Below are positions 1 to 7,100 of a stretch of 21,782 bases of DNA, one piece after another. The notes beneath the pieces are model-generated. The model was not told the DNA's origin. It ran no database searches and saw only the letters and a list, made by a program, of their open reading frames with translations. The position numbers and the translations under genes are program-made. Source of the stretch: a virus; the IMG/VR virus record IMGVR_UViG_3300032236_001192, positions 1 through 21,782 of that record. One strand, 5' to 3'. Every line of letters starts with the position of its first letter. Within the stretch, counting starts at the first letter, position 1.

Positions 1-36
1 AGGAATTCTACGGCTAATCTTATTGGAGGAATTTAA
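1..36 (+). CDS. C-terminal end of an upstream gene (partial)
   Basis: Reading from base 1, the frame is open and ends at TAA (34-36), giving a tail of RNSTANLIGGI. The stop directly abuts the TTG start of the next gene, the same packing seen between the next two genes, and the ribosome binding site of the next gene lies inside this tail. From its position it should belong to the capsid or connector region, but eleven residues are too few to identify it. A second frame is also open here, so the assignment rests on the abutting stop/start. Confidence 0.45.
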   Translation, partial: RNSTANLIGGI

Positions 37-978
37 TTGCAACAGATCCACAATGGAACTCAACAAACAGTTTCATTAGAAATTTATAAGCAAGGTCAAT
101 TAACTAATGCGGATGGAGCTGTTTTAGTAAGCATAAAAGATGCAGATGACGGCACAGTATTGCTATCATCTGCATCAGCTACTAATGACCCACCTACAGG
201 TAAATATTCTTATGAAATTACCCCAGACCTAACCGCAACTAATAGAGTACTTCAGACCACCTGGTCTTATACTCTAAGCGGAAAAAATACATCACAAACA
301 CAATTTTTCGAAGTTGTCACCCCATATGCTCTAGTCAGCGATATTGTTTCTTATTATAGAATTGGCACAAAGCCATCAGAAATTAATTATTCTTCACAAG
401 AAGATATTTTAATAGCAGAACAAATTGCAAGAACTATGATTAATAACTACACAAGTTTAGATTTTGGCAAAAGATATGGATCTCAAGAAATATTTGGTTC
501 TGGCGGGGATGCATTAGAATTAGTAGAAAAAATGCTTACTCTAGATAAAATTTATGAAAACGGCAGACTTGTATTAGATTATACAGCAAGTCCCGCCTAT
601 AATGCCTTTGGTTATGACGTAGAGTTAAGTCCTACTGGAAAAGTAGTAAGAATTGTAAATAATTTTAACGATGTCGTTTATGACAACCAAGTAGACCCAA
701 CTGTCTTATATTATGGCAAATTCAGGTCAAATGGGCGTTATGAAATTGTTGGAGAAATAGGGTACAATTATGTACCACAAGATATTAAACTTTGCTCTCT
801 GTTGCTTGTGGGGGATTTATTAAGCAATGACGCAGCATGGAGAACAAAATATTTAAATAAAGTGACCCTTGCTGAAGTCAGCTTTGAATTAAGTGGCGGG
901 GCTTTTAACGGTACTGGTAATGTCATTGTTGATGGAATTCTAGATCAATACCGTAATTATAATATTGTGGTGATTTAA
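37..978 (+). CDS. head-tail adaptor (connector) protein with N-terminal Ig-like domain
   Basis: The protein has 313 residues. The TTG start is supported by GGAGGA at 25-30, six bases upstream, and by the upstream stop that abuts it. Residues 1 to about 95 are rich in beta strands (SLEIYKQGQL ... GKYSYEITPD) and look like an Ig-like or fibre-type domain. Residues from about 98 on are helical (VSDIVSYYRIG, ILIAEQIARTMINNY) and resemble the gp6/gp15-type adaptors that bind the portal and extend it toward the tail. It is the first of four consecutive small genes placed where siphoviruses keep adaptor, stopper, neck and terminator genes, and that order is the main support. The family is inferred from position and secondary-structure pattern, not from a diagnostic motif. 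A simple adaptor is usually 100-200 residues, so the extra length is explained by the N-terminal domain. Confidence 0.6.
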   Translation: MQQIHNGTQQTVSLEIYKQGQLTNADGAVLVSIKDADDGTVLLSSASATNDPPTGKYSYEITPDLTATNRVLQTTWSYTLSGKNTSQTQFFEVVTPYALVSDIVSYYRIGTKPSEINYSSQEDILIAEQIARTMINNYTSLDFGKRYGSQEIFGSGGDALELVEKMLTLDKIYENGRLVLDYTASPAYNAFGYDVELSPTGKVVRIVNNFNDVVYDNQVDPTVLYYGKFRSNGRYEIVGEIGYNYVPQDIKLCSLLLVGDLLSNDAAWRTKYLNKVTLAEVSFELSGGAFNGTGNVIVDGILDQYRNYNIVVI

Positions 979-1434
979 ATGCCTTTATTCCAACTTAATT
1001 CATACATTAATACCTTTATGAACATGCAATGTGATATCTATGTACAAAAAAATGTTCAATCTAATTCTGGTGCAATGACAAGAACATGGATATATGATAA
1101 AAGTATTGCCTGTAAAGCACTTCCAGTTCAAAATAAATCTGGTAGATCAATTAGTGATGATAAATCTTATGGCTCTGGAACAGAAGGATATCACGAAGAT
1201 GTTCATGTTAAATTACAATCACCAATAAGATTAAGTAAACGCTGGAGAATTACAAACATTATAGCATCAGATGGGGAAAGGGTATTTGTTGAACCAGATA
1301 AAATTGATTTACAAGATACAATATTTGATATTATGTCAAATCACCCTGTTTTAGACCCATTTGGTAAAATTGCCTATTATGAAATTAACTTACGAAGGGC
1401 ACAGGTACAAAATAATGATATCATTGCAGTTTAA
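979..1434 (+). CDS. head closure (stopper) protein
   Basis: The protein has 151 residues. ATG follows directly on the TAA of the adaptor gene, with GGTGAT just upstream as a modest ribosome binding site, so translation is probably coupled. The size and beta-rich pattern fit the SPP1 gp16 / HK97 gp7-type head-completion family, which plugs the portal channel after DNA packaging and forms the docking surface for the tail. Supporting features are an N-terminal segment containing MNMQCDIYVQKNV, a central loop rich in Ser, Gly and Lys, and a C-terminal strand ending in YYEINLRRAQVQ. No catalytic motif is expected. Its place between an adaptor and a neck protein is the strongest argument. The last 20 bases overlap the next gene. 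Confidence 0.55.
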   Translation: MPLFQLNSYINTFMNMQCDIYVQKNVQSNSGAMTRTWIYDKSIACKALPVQNKSGRSISDDKSYGSGTEGYHEDVHVKLQSPIRLSKRWRITNIIASDGERVFVEPDKIDLQDTIFDIMSNHPVLDPFGKIAYYEINLRRAQVQNNDIIAV

Positions 1435-2140
1435 AAATTTAAATGAAATAGGATATGAAATTGATAGAAAGTATGCTGGTATAGCAGAAATTATTGGTTC
1501 TAATTCAAGGACTCAAATTGCAAAAGCTGTTTTTACAATTACCACCAAAAAATTTATCAAGGATTTTGCTATAGCAGCTGGTGCAGATAAAAAGAAATAC
1601 TTTCATATGTATGAATGGAATAATGTTGGAAATCCCGCAAAAAAACTTTATACAATAAGAAGAACTGGTGTTGCTGGAGGAAATCTAAGAATTAACATAG
1701 CTTATCTTAAATCAAAAACTCCTGTACCTATTGATCCAAGACTACTTGAACCTGGAAAAAAAGGAAAATCTGTTACAAAAAAATCTGTATTTAAAGATAT
1801 GGCGGAAGTAATGGAAGAAGGTAAACCAGTATCTTTTACAACAAAACAGTATATAGCATTTGTTTTAAAGGGTGATGATAAAATTCATTTTGTTGGTCCA
1901 GGAAAAACAATAATAAATAAAAATCCAGGTGGCAGAGCAACAACTATGGCATTTGATAAATTTGTTGTTAAATGGTATGCAACAAAAGTTGATCCAGTTA
2001 TTTTAAGTTCTGGAATGTATGATCAAATTGGTAAAGGTGTCACAATAGTTTTGAATAACAAAAAAGGCGGTGCAGTACAAGCAAGAGAAGCTATTCGTAT
2101 TGTTACAGAAAAGTATGCACAAGGAGTTGTTGAACTATAA
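1415..2140 (+). CDS. HK97 gp10-like neck protein
   Basis: The protein has 241 residues from the ATG at 1415. An in-frame ATG at 1361 would add 18 residues, but it lies deep in the head closure gene and would lengthen the overlap to 74 bases. ATG 1415 has ACAGG nine bases upstream and gives a natural N-terminus (MISLQFKNLNEIG). The protein is basic and Lys-rich, beginning with a helix and a segment ITTKKFIKDFAIAAG. This fits the HK97-gp10-like family found between the head closure and tail terminator genes, which is thought to help join head and tail. It is longer than the usual 110-160 residues of that family, with a Lys- and Gly-rich middle (about residues 95-140). The role is inferred mainly from position. 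Confidence 0.5.
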   Translation: MISLQFKNLNEIGYEIDRKYAGIAEIIGSNSRTQIAKAVFTITTKKFIKDFAIAAGADKKKYFHMYEWNNVGNPAKKLYTIRRTGVAGGNLRINIAYLKSKTPVPIDPRLLEPGKKGKSVTKKSVFKDMAEVMEEGKPVSFTTKQYIAFVLKGDDKIHFVGPGKTIINKNPGGRATTMAFDKFVVKWYATKVDPVILSSGMYDQIGKGVTIVLNNKKGGAVQAREAIRIVTEKYAQGVVEL

Positions 2141-2649
2141 TGGCGGATTACACTAATTTACCAGTATTTGATATTAATAATTATATTTGGGGAAATATTA
2201 AAAAAGACGGAATTCTTAATGAAAGCGATTATTATGTAGATGAATTATTAGATGTATTAACTCCTATTGTACCCGCCCAACAGATACCAGAATTTAACAA
2301 TTTATTGCCTGGACAAACTTATTTAATTTATGATTATGAAGAAAAACCAAATATGGAAAATTGGTGGATATCAGAAGTTATTGCTACCTACTATATTGTT
2401 TCCCCAAATTATGATAAAATTAATCAAATTATGGATTACTTTAAAGATAATTTTCGTAGATATGATGATTCTGCAAAAGATTTAAACACTTGGTCTGGTA
2501 AATCTGGAGCATACAATTTTCATTATATTTATGTAGATAAAATTGTATCCCCACAACACTTTGCCTCAGAGGGCGGGTTTATGATGGGTGAAATACAAAT
2601 ATGCATTTCATATGCAAGAAATTTAGATCAAAACGGTAGATTCTTATAA
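2140..2649 (+). CDS. tail terminator / tail completion protein
   Basis: The protein has 169 residues and starts in a TAATG overlap with the neck gene, with AAGGAG 13 bases upstream. It is acidic, with alternating strands and helices: PGQTYLIYDYE, a central WWISEVIATYYIV strand, then a helix YDKINQIMDYFKDNFRRYDD and C-terminal strands. This alternation fits the lambda gpU / SPP1 gp17-type terminators that form a hexameric ring on top of the finished tail tube and bind the head connector. Such genes usually lie directly before the major tail protein, as here. Length is within the family range (130-190). The fold has not been checked by modelling. Confidence 0.6.
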   Translation: MADYTNLPVFDINNYIWGNIKKDGILNESDYYVDELLDVLTPIVPAQQIPEFNNLLPGQTYLIYDYEEKPNMENWWISEVIATYYIVSPNYDKINQIMDYFKDNFRRYDDSAKDLNTWSGKSGAYNFHYIYVDKIVSPQHFASEGGFMMGEIQICISYARNLDQNGRFL

Positions 2650-2739
2650 GTTCGCTTTGAGGGTCTATTGTGATAAAATTAAAACGAGGAAGTGAAAATT
2701 GCCAATATTCTAAAAATGAATAGAGGTGAAAAATAAATT
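2650..2739 (+). promoter_or_regulatory. leader region of the major tail protein gene
   Basis: This 90-base gap is unusual in a region where genes otherwise overlap or abut. It contains TTGTGATAAAAT (2669-2679), a possible weak extended -10 (TGT followed by GATAAA), but no convincing -35, and GAGGTG (2723-2728), eleven bases before the ATG, as the likely ribosome binding site. A 14-codon GTG frame (2692-2736) is present but has its SD-like GAGGA only one base upstream. The region may carry a promoter or a 5' untranslated leader that raises expression of the most abundant tail protein. That is inference from position. Confidence 0.3.
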
Positions 2740-3468
2740 ATGGCAGACGTAAAAAATATTTTAGTTGGTGCTGCACAAATCTTTGTATCAATTGGTACAG
2801 GAAATAGCCGCCCAACAACAACCGCATCAGGTCTTGGTTTTGCAGCATCAGTTAGTGCAAAGTCAACGCTTCTTGCTGCATCGGCAAGCTGGAGAGATGT
2901 TGGTTACACTAATCAAGGTCTTGAAGTTTCATACGAACCAGGTTACAATGATGTAATGGTTGATCAATTACTTGATGCAGCCAGACTGTTCAAGGCAACA
3001 ATTAAAGTTCTTTTGAAGACAGAACTTACTGAAGGTACTCTTCAGAATATTAACCTTGTATTTGGTCAAGCTGAAACGCAGACAACTTACAGTGTTACAG
3101 GTTCAGCAGCAACTACAGCATCTGTACTTACTGGCTCATACGCTGGTGGTTCAGCAACAGGTTCAGCACAGCTTGCAATTGCAGCAGGTGCACTTGGTGA
3201 TGCTCCAGTAGAGCGTTCAATTGTTGCAATAGGTAATGCACCTGGTAACATTTCTGTTTCTACAGCATCAAATGTTTCAGCATCAGGAGCAAGCAAAACA
3301 GAGCGTGTATATGTAGCTCGCCGTGTCGTTCAAATTGAATCATCTTCTCATGGTCTAAAGCGTGATTCTGCAACTGTATTCCCAGTTCAGTTCCGTTGCT
3401 TACCAGATGATAATGATATTTATGATGGCGCAGAATATGGTGTGATCATTGATCGTGTTTTCGGTTAA
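2740..3468 (+). CDS. major tail (tube) protein
   Basis: The protein has 242 residues. It polymerises as stacked rings around the tape measure to form the tail tube. Evidence is its place between the tail terminator and the tail assembly chaperones, its size, and a pattern of N- and C-terminal beta strands (QGLEVSYEPGYNDVMVDQ, ERVYVARRVVQIESS, AEYGVIIDRVFG). Residues about 116-190 are very rich in Ser, Ala, Thr and Gly and may be a surface-exposed insertion or loop. Codon use differs from its neighbours: 8 of 10 arginines use CGT or CGC, whereas the tape measure gene mostly uses AGA. That is what one expects of the most strongly translated tail gene. It has its own leader and is closed by a strong terminator. 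Confidence 0.8.
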   Translation: MADVKNILVGAAQIFVSIGTGNSRPTTTASGLGFAASVSAKSTLLAASASWRDVGYTNQGLEVSYEPGYNDVMVDQLLDAARLFKATIKVLLKTELTEGTLQNINLVFGQAETQTTYSVTGSAATTASVLTGSYAGGSATGSAQLAIAAGALGDAPVERSIVAIGNAPGNISVSTASNVSASGASKTERVYVARRVVQIESSSHGLKRDSATVFPVQFRCLPDDNDIYDGAEYGVIIDRVFG

Positions 3469-3486
3469 TAATTAAATAATGCTTAA

Positions 3487-3520
3487 ATAAATACCCTCCC
3501 AGAAATGGGGGGGTATTTAT
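3487..3520 (+). terminator. intrinsic terminator after the major tail protein gene
   Basis: Bases 3487-3500 pair with 3507-3520 over 14 bp, broken only by one G-T wobble (T3497), around the six-base loop AGAAAT. The stem has a C-rich/G-rich core (seven G in a row) with A/T-rich outer pairs. The T-rich end is partly inside the stem (TATTTAT), and only a weak T-rich tail (GTATTG) follows, so termination may be partial. It lies 18 bases after the stop codon and just before a promoter. Confidence 0.8.
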
Positions 3521-3537
3521 GTATTGAAGTATTTGTT

Positions 3538-3546
3538 TGGTATAAT
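3538..3546 (+). promoter_or_regulatory. extended -10 promoter for the chaperone and tape measure genes
   Basis: The sequence TGGTATAAT is a perfect extended -10 element (TG, one base, TATAAT) in the short gap between the terminator and the next gene. There is no good -35 at normal spacing (TATGTA at 17 bases), which is typical of extended -10 promoters. Transcription would start near 3553, leaving a leader of about 20 bases with a strong AAGGAGG (3561-3567). Confidence 0.6.
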
Positions 3547-3572
3547 TCTAGTATAGAAACAAGGAGGTTGCT

Positions 3573-3908
3573 TTGGCGACAACAGTATACGATGTTGAGG
3601 AAATTCAACTATCAAATGGTGAGACACTGGTTATTAAACCACTCACAATTAAACACCTTAAGAAATTTTTAAAGGTAATGAAAAAGATGGAAGACCCATC
3701 AATTGAATCAGAAGAGCAAGTAATGGAAATCTTCGTTGAAGGTGCAATGGTTTGTTTGGAACAACTAAAGCCAGAACTTTCAGAAGACCTAGAGAAATTT
3801 GAAGAGGTTATCGAAGTTCCGACACTTATGAAAATTTTGGAAGTTGCTGGAGGCTTGAAACTGAATGACCCAAACCTAAGCGCAGCGAATCTAGTTGGGA
3901 TCAATTAG
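3573..3908 (+). CDS. tail assembly chaperone, short form (gpG-like)
   Basis: The protein has 111 residues. The TTG start lies five bases after AAGGAGG (3561-3567). It is acidic and mostly helical, beginning with a small beta unit (EIQLSNGETLVIKPLTIKHLKKFLKVMKKM). This N-terminal pattern is common in the chaperones of tail assembly that coat the tape measure protein before tube growth. It lies directly before the tape measure gene and overlaps a second open frame that is joined to it by a -1 frameshift, as in the lambda G/GT pair. The normal stop is TAG at 3906-3908. The last ten codons lie downstream of the slippery site and are unique to this short form. Confidence 0.85.
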   Translation: MATTVYDVEEIQLSNGETLVIKPLTIKHLKKFLKVMKKMEDPSIESEEQVMEIFVEGAMVCLEQLKPELSEDLEKFEEVIEVPTLMKILEVAGGLKLNDPNLSAANLVGIN

Positions 3909-4189
3909 ATCTCGCTGAGTTAGAGTCAGAAGTTTTTCTTCTGGGTCATTGGAAAAATTATGATGATTTGGAAGAAAGTTTATCTGTTGAAGAACTTATT
4001 GCTACTATTAAAGCAATATATGCAAAAGAAGACAGATTTAATAAATTCCAAGCAGCTTTACAAGGTGTGGATCTTGATGAGCAATCACAAGAAGAAACCA
4101 CATCTGATATTACAACCCTTACGGGATACAGTGCTACCAAAGCAGGATTTGGTATCGGTCTCGGTTTGGGATATGTGGAGGAAAAATAA
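3573..4189 (+). CDS. tail assembly chaperone, long frameshifted form (gpGT-like)
   Basis: A -1 shift at 3869-3875 joins residues 1-101 of the short form to the downstream frame (3875-4189), giving a product of about 205 residues. The junction reads LNDPN then PKRSESSWDQLDL. The -1 frame is closed by TGA at 3866-3868, directly before the slippery heptamer, and open from there to TAA 4187-4189, so the shift must occur in a 40-base span. The extension is acidic and helical (LAELESEVFLLGHWKNYDDL, EELIATIKAIYAKEDRFNKF) and ends in a Gly-rich tail. In lambda the T part binds the tail tube protein while G binds the tape measure. The downstream frame has no convincing start of its own, and the tape measure GTG follows its stop immediately. 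Confidence 0.85.
3869..3917 (+). promoter_or_regulatory. programmed -1 frameshift signal: slippery heptamer plus hairpin
   Basis: C CCA AAC at 3869-3875 is a canonical XXXYYYZ heptamer in the correct phase for the chaperone frame (codons CCA, AAC). After a 7-base spacer, bases 3883-3897 pair with 3902-3917: 15 bp, one bulged C (3911), one G-T wobble (3894-3905) and a GGAT loop. Spacer and stem length match known stimulators of -1 frameshifting. The 0-frame stop (3906-3908) lies inside the 3' arm. Confidence 0.85.
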
Positions 4190-7100
4190 GTGGTAAACCG
4201 TATTGACATTGAAGTTAGTGCTAGGGGTAATTTTTCCCAACTTAATGCTCAAATAGCGGAGTTAAAGGCTGCAGTTGCGGAACTGCAGTCTAAACCACTT
4301 TTAGGGGACACTGGAAAAGCAACTGCAGCACAAATTGCTCAAGTACAAACACAGTTTGATAAAATGCTTCTTTCGTCAAGAGCATTCAATGTTGAAACTG
4401 TTAAAATGTCTAACTCTATAGATAAATTTGGGGAAAGACTTCAAGCGGGACAACTGCATTTTTCTGATTATGCCCGACTTTATCGTCAAAATATGAAGGG
4501 TATGCGAACGGAACTCGATTCCTTAGCAGAGTCACAAGCAAGGTTAGCAAAATCTGTAGTTATTCCAGATGCATTAAGAACTGGATATGCAAGAGTTATA
4601 ACTAATCTCACATCTGATATTAAATCATTAAATGCTGAAACAGAAATGACAGCAATTAAAACAAGAGAATTAAATACTGTTATTAATGGCATGGGTACAT
4701 CTCTTGTTAATATGGGTAAAAATACACAGTGGGCTGGTCGTCAGCTTACTGTTGGTCTTACCGTTCCAATGGCAGCATTTGGTGCTATGGCTGCTAAAAC
4801 ATTTAAAGATGTAAATACAGAAATTACTAAATTACAAAGACTTTATGGTAAAGGTGTTATTGCTCCAACTGACGAAGCAGTTCAAAAGATATCAGATCAA
4901 ACTATAGCTCTTAGTCAAAATATTGCTCAAAATATGGGTATTGCCCAAAAGGAAACTGTAAAGGTTGCTGCAAATTTTGCTGCTATTGGTTTGCAGGGAA
5001 ATAAATTGCTTGGTGCAACAGAACAGGCTATGAAACTTTCAAAGTTAGGTGCTCTTACATCAGAAGATGCTCAAAGAACTGTAGTTGCAATACAAAATGT
5101 TTTCAAAGTAACATCATCAGATCTTCCAAATGCTGTAAATTTTTTAGCAAGTATTCAGAAACAAACATCGCTAAGTCTCCAAGATATTTCTGATGCAATT
5201 CCAAGAGTTGGTCCAATTATTCAACAACTTGGTGGTACATACAAAGATGCAGCAGTTATGATGGTTGCCATGAAAGAAGCTGGTGTCCCAGCAGCACAGT
5301 CTGCAAACGCAATTAAATCTGCTGTTGCATCAATGATTGCACCAACAACATCAGCATCTAAAATGTTTCAAGAATTTGGAATTAGTTTATCATCAATTAA
5401 AGATAAAACTGGTGGCAACCCTATTCAAATGATTGAAGCTTTACAACAATCAATGGCAAAATTGTCACCACTTGTAAAAGAACAATTAATTGAAAAACTT
5501 TTTGGTAAGTTTCAGTTTGCTCGTGTAACCGCACTTATAGAAAATTTAGGTAGAGCTGGAAGTCAAACTAAAACAGCATTTGAAGTTGCTGGAGCAACTG
5601 CTGGTCAACTATCAGCACTGACAAGTCAAGAAATGAAAAAAGCTACAGAATCTACTACTGGAAAGTGGCAAAGAGCTTTAGAAAGTTTTAAAGCAACATT
5701 ATTACCACTAGGTGAAAAATTTATGAAATTTGGAACAACTGTTCTCAATGTATTTTCTAAAATTATGCACTTTTTGGATAAATTTAAACCATTAGAAAAT
5801 TTATTAATTAATATTCTTGGTGGTGCTGCTATTATTGGTCCAATATTGATGCTTGTTGGTTTGTTTGGAAACCTTGCTGGTAATATTATTAAAGGCTTTA
5901 ATTATTTCAGAATGTTTGGTCAAGGATTAAAAGATGGCGGAATTGTTGGTGGCGTTAAAAATATAGCAAACTTCTTTGAAATGATTAATGTTGAAACATT
6001 GGCATCTTCAAAAAACATGGATCAGTTTACAACATCTACAGAAAAAACAGTAGAAGCATTCCAATTACTTAATAATCAAATTGGCGTTATGACAAGAAGT
6101 CTTACAGAAATTTATTCTCGTAATAATAGGATGCCAATTATTATATCCCCGCTCAGGGAACAGACACTTGAACAATTACAATATGCAAACCCAATTTATG
6201 ATAAAAATGCTGGAGCAACAATTGGTACAGAAAGACCACACATGTTTCCAGCAGCAAGAACATGGGGTGGATGGCTTTCAAATGAAGATAATATACAAGG
6301 ATCCAATCCACAACTTAATGCATTTTTAGCAAATAAAGCTATGTTTCCAACAGTTAAAGATCAAGAAAATTGGATGAGAAAAGGTACATCAGAACAATGG
6401 GGTATGCCAGTTCCATCTTCTGGTCTTGCTGCACAACTTCAAAAAGAATATGGAAAAGAAGATGTGGTTTATGGATCAAAATTTGGCGTAACAAAAGAAG
6501 ATGTGTATGCACGAGGATTTGAAAAAATTCAAGTAATTAGAAATAAAATACTTACTGGAGATATTGAAGCAGACTCTAAAGTTGCAATAGAGTTAGAAAA
6601 AATTGCTGCACTTCCACCAGAAGAACAAACAAAACAATTAGAATCTGTAATTAGCAAAGTTACATTTACTGAAGAACAATACTTCAAAAATTTAATTGAA
6701 AGTTTGGTTCAGCAAGAAGCTTTATTAAAAGCACCAGATGAAATGTTGAAATCTTTAGATTTGCAAGTTAAAGCAATCATGTCTGACCCCAATATTGAAA
6801 ATAGACCAGCAGAAGTTGCAAAAGTTTTACAACAATTTAATTCAGACTTTTTATTACTTGGAGATACTGTTGTTTCAGATATCAATCAATATCGCACAGT
6901 AATTACAGAAGCAATAATGAATGCAAATTCCGCATTTGAGGCAGCAATTAGTGCAGTTGGATTTAAAGCTGGCATTGTTTCTCAAGCAGAACTTGCGGGA
7001 GGTATAAAAGCTGAGGCATTAGGTAAATTTGCTAGTATGGACAAGCATCCGCTAGAACAAGCTCTTATTTATACAAGAGAGGTGCCTAAAGGTTTTCAAA

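Noticed and set aside
1361-1414. Upstream ATG giving the neck protein 18 more residues
   Set aside because: It lies far inside the head closure gene and would make a 74-base overlap. ATG 1415 has a better placed AGG-containing site and a more natural N-terminus.
2692-2736. A 14-codon GTG leader peptide before the major tail protein gene
   Set aside because: The only SD-like sequence is one base from the GTG, too close to work, and the peptide has no recognisable regulatory feature.
3968-4189. Separate small gene downstream of the chaperone
   Set aside because: The candidate start is a TTG with no ribosome binding site, and the frame is open back to 3869 directly after the slippery heptamer, so it is the frameshift extension.
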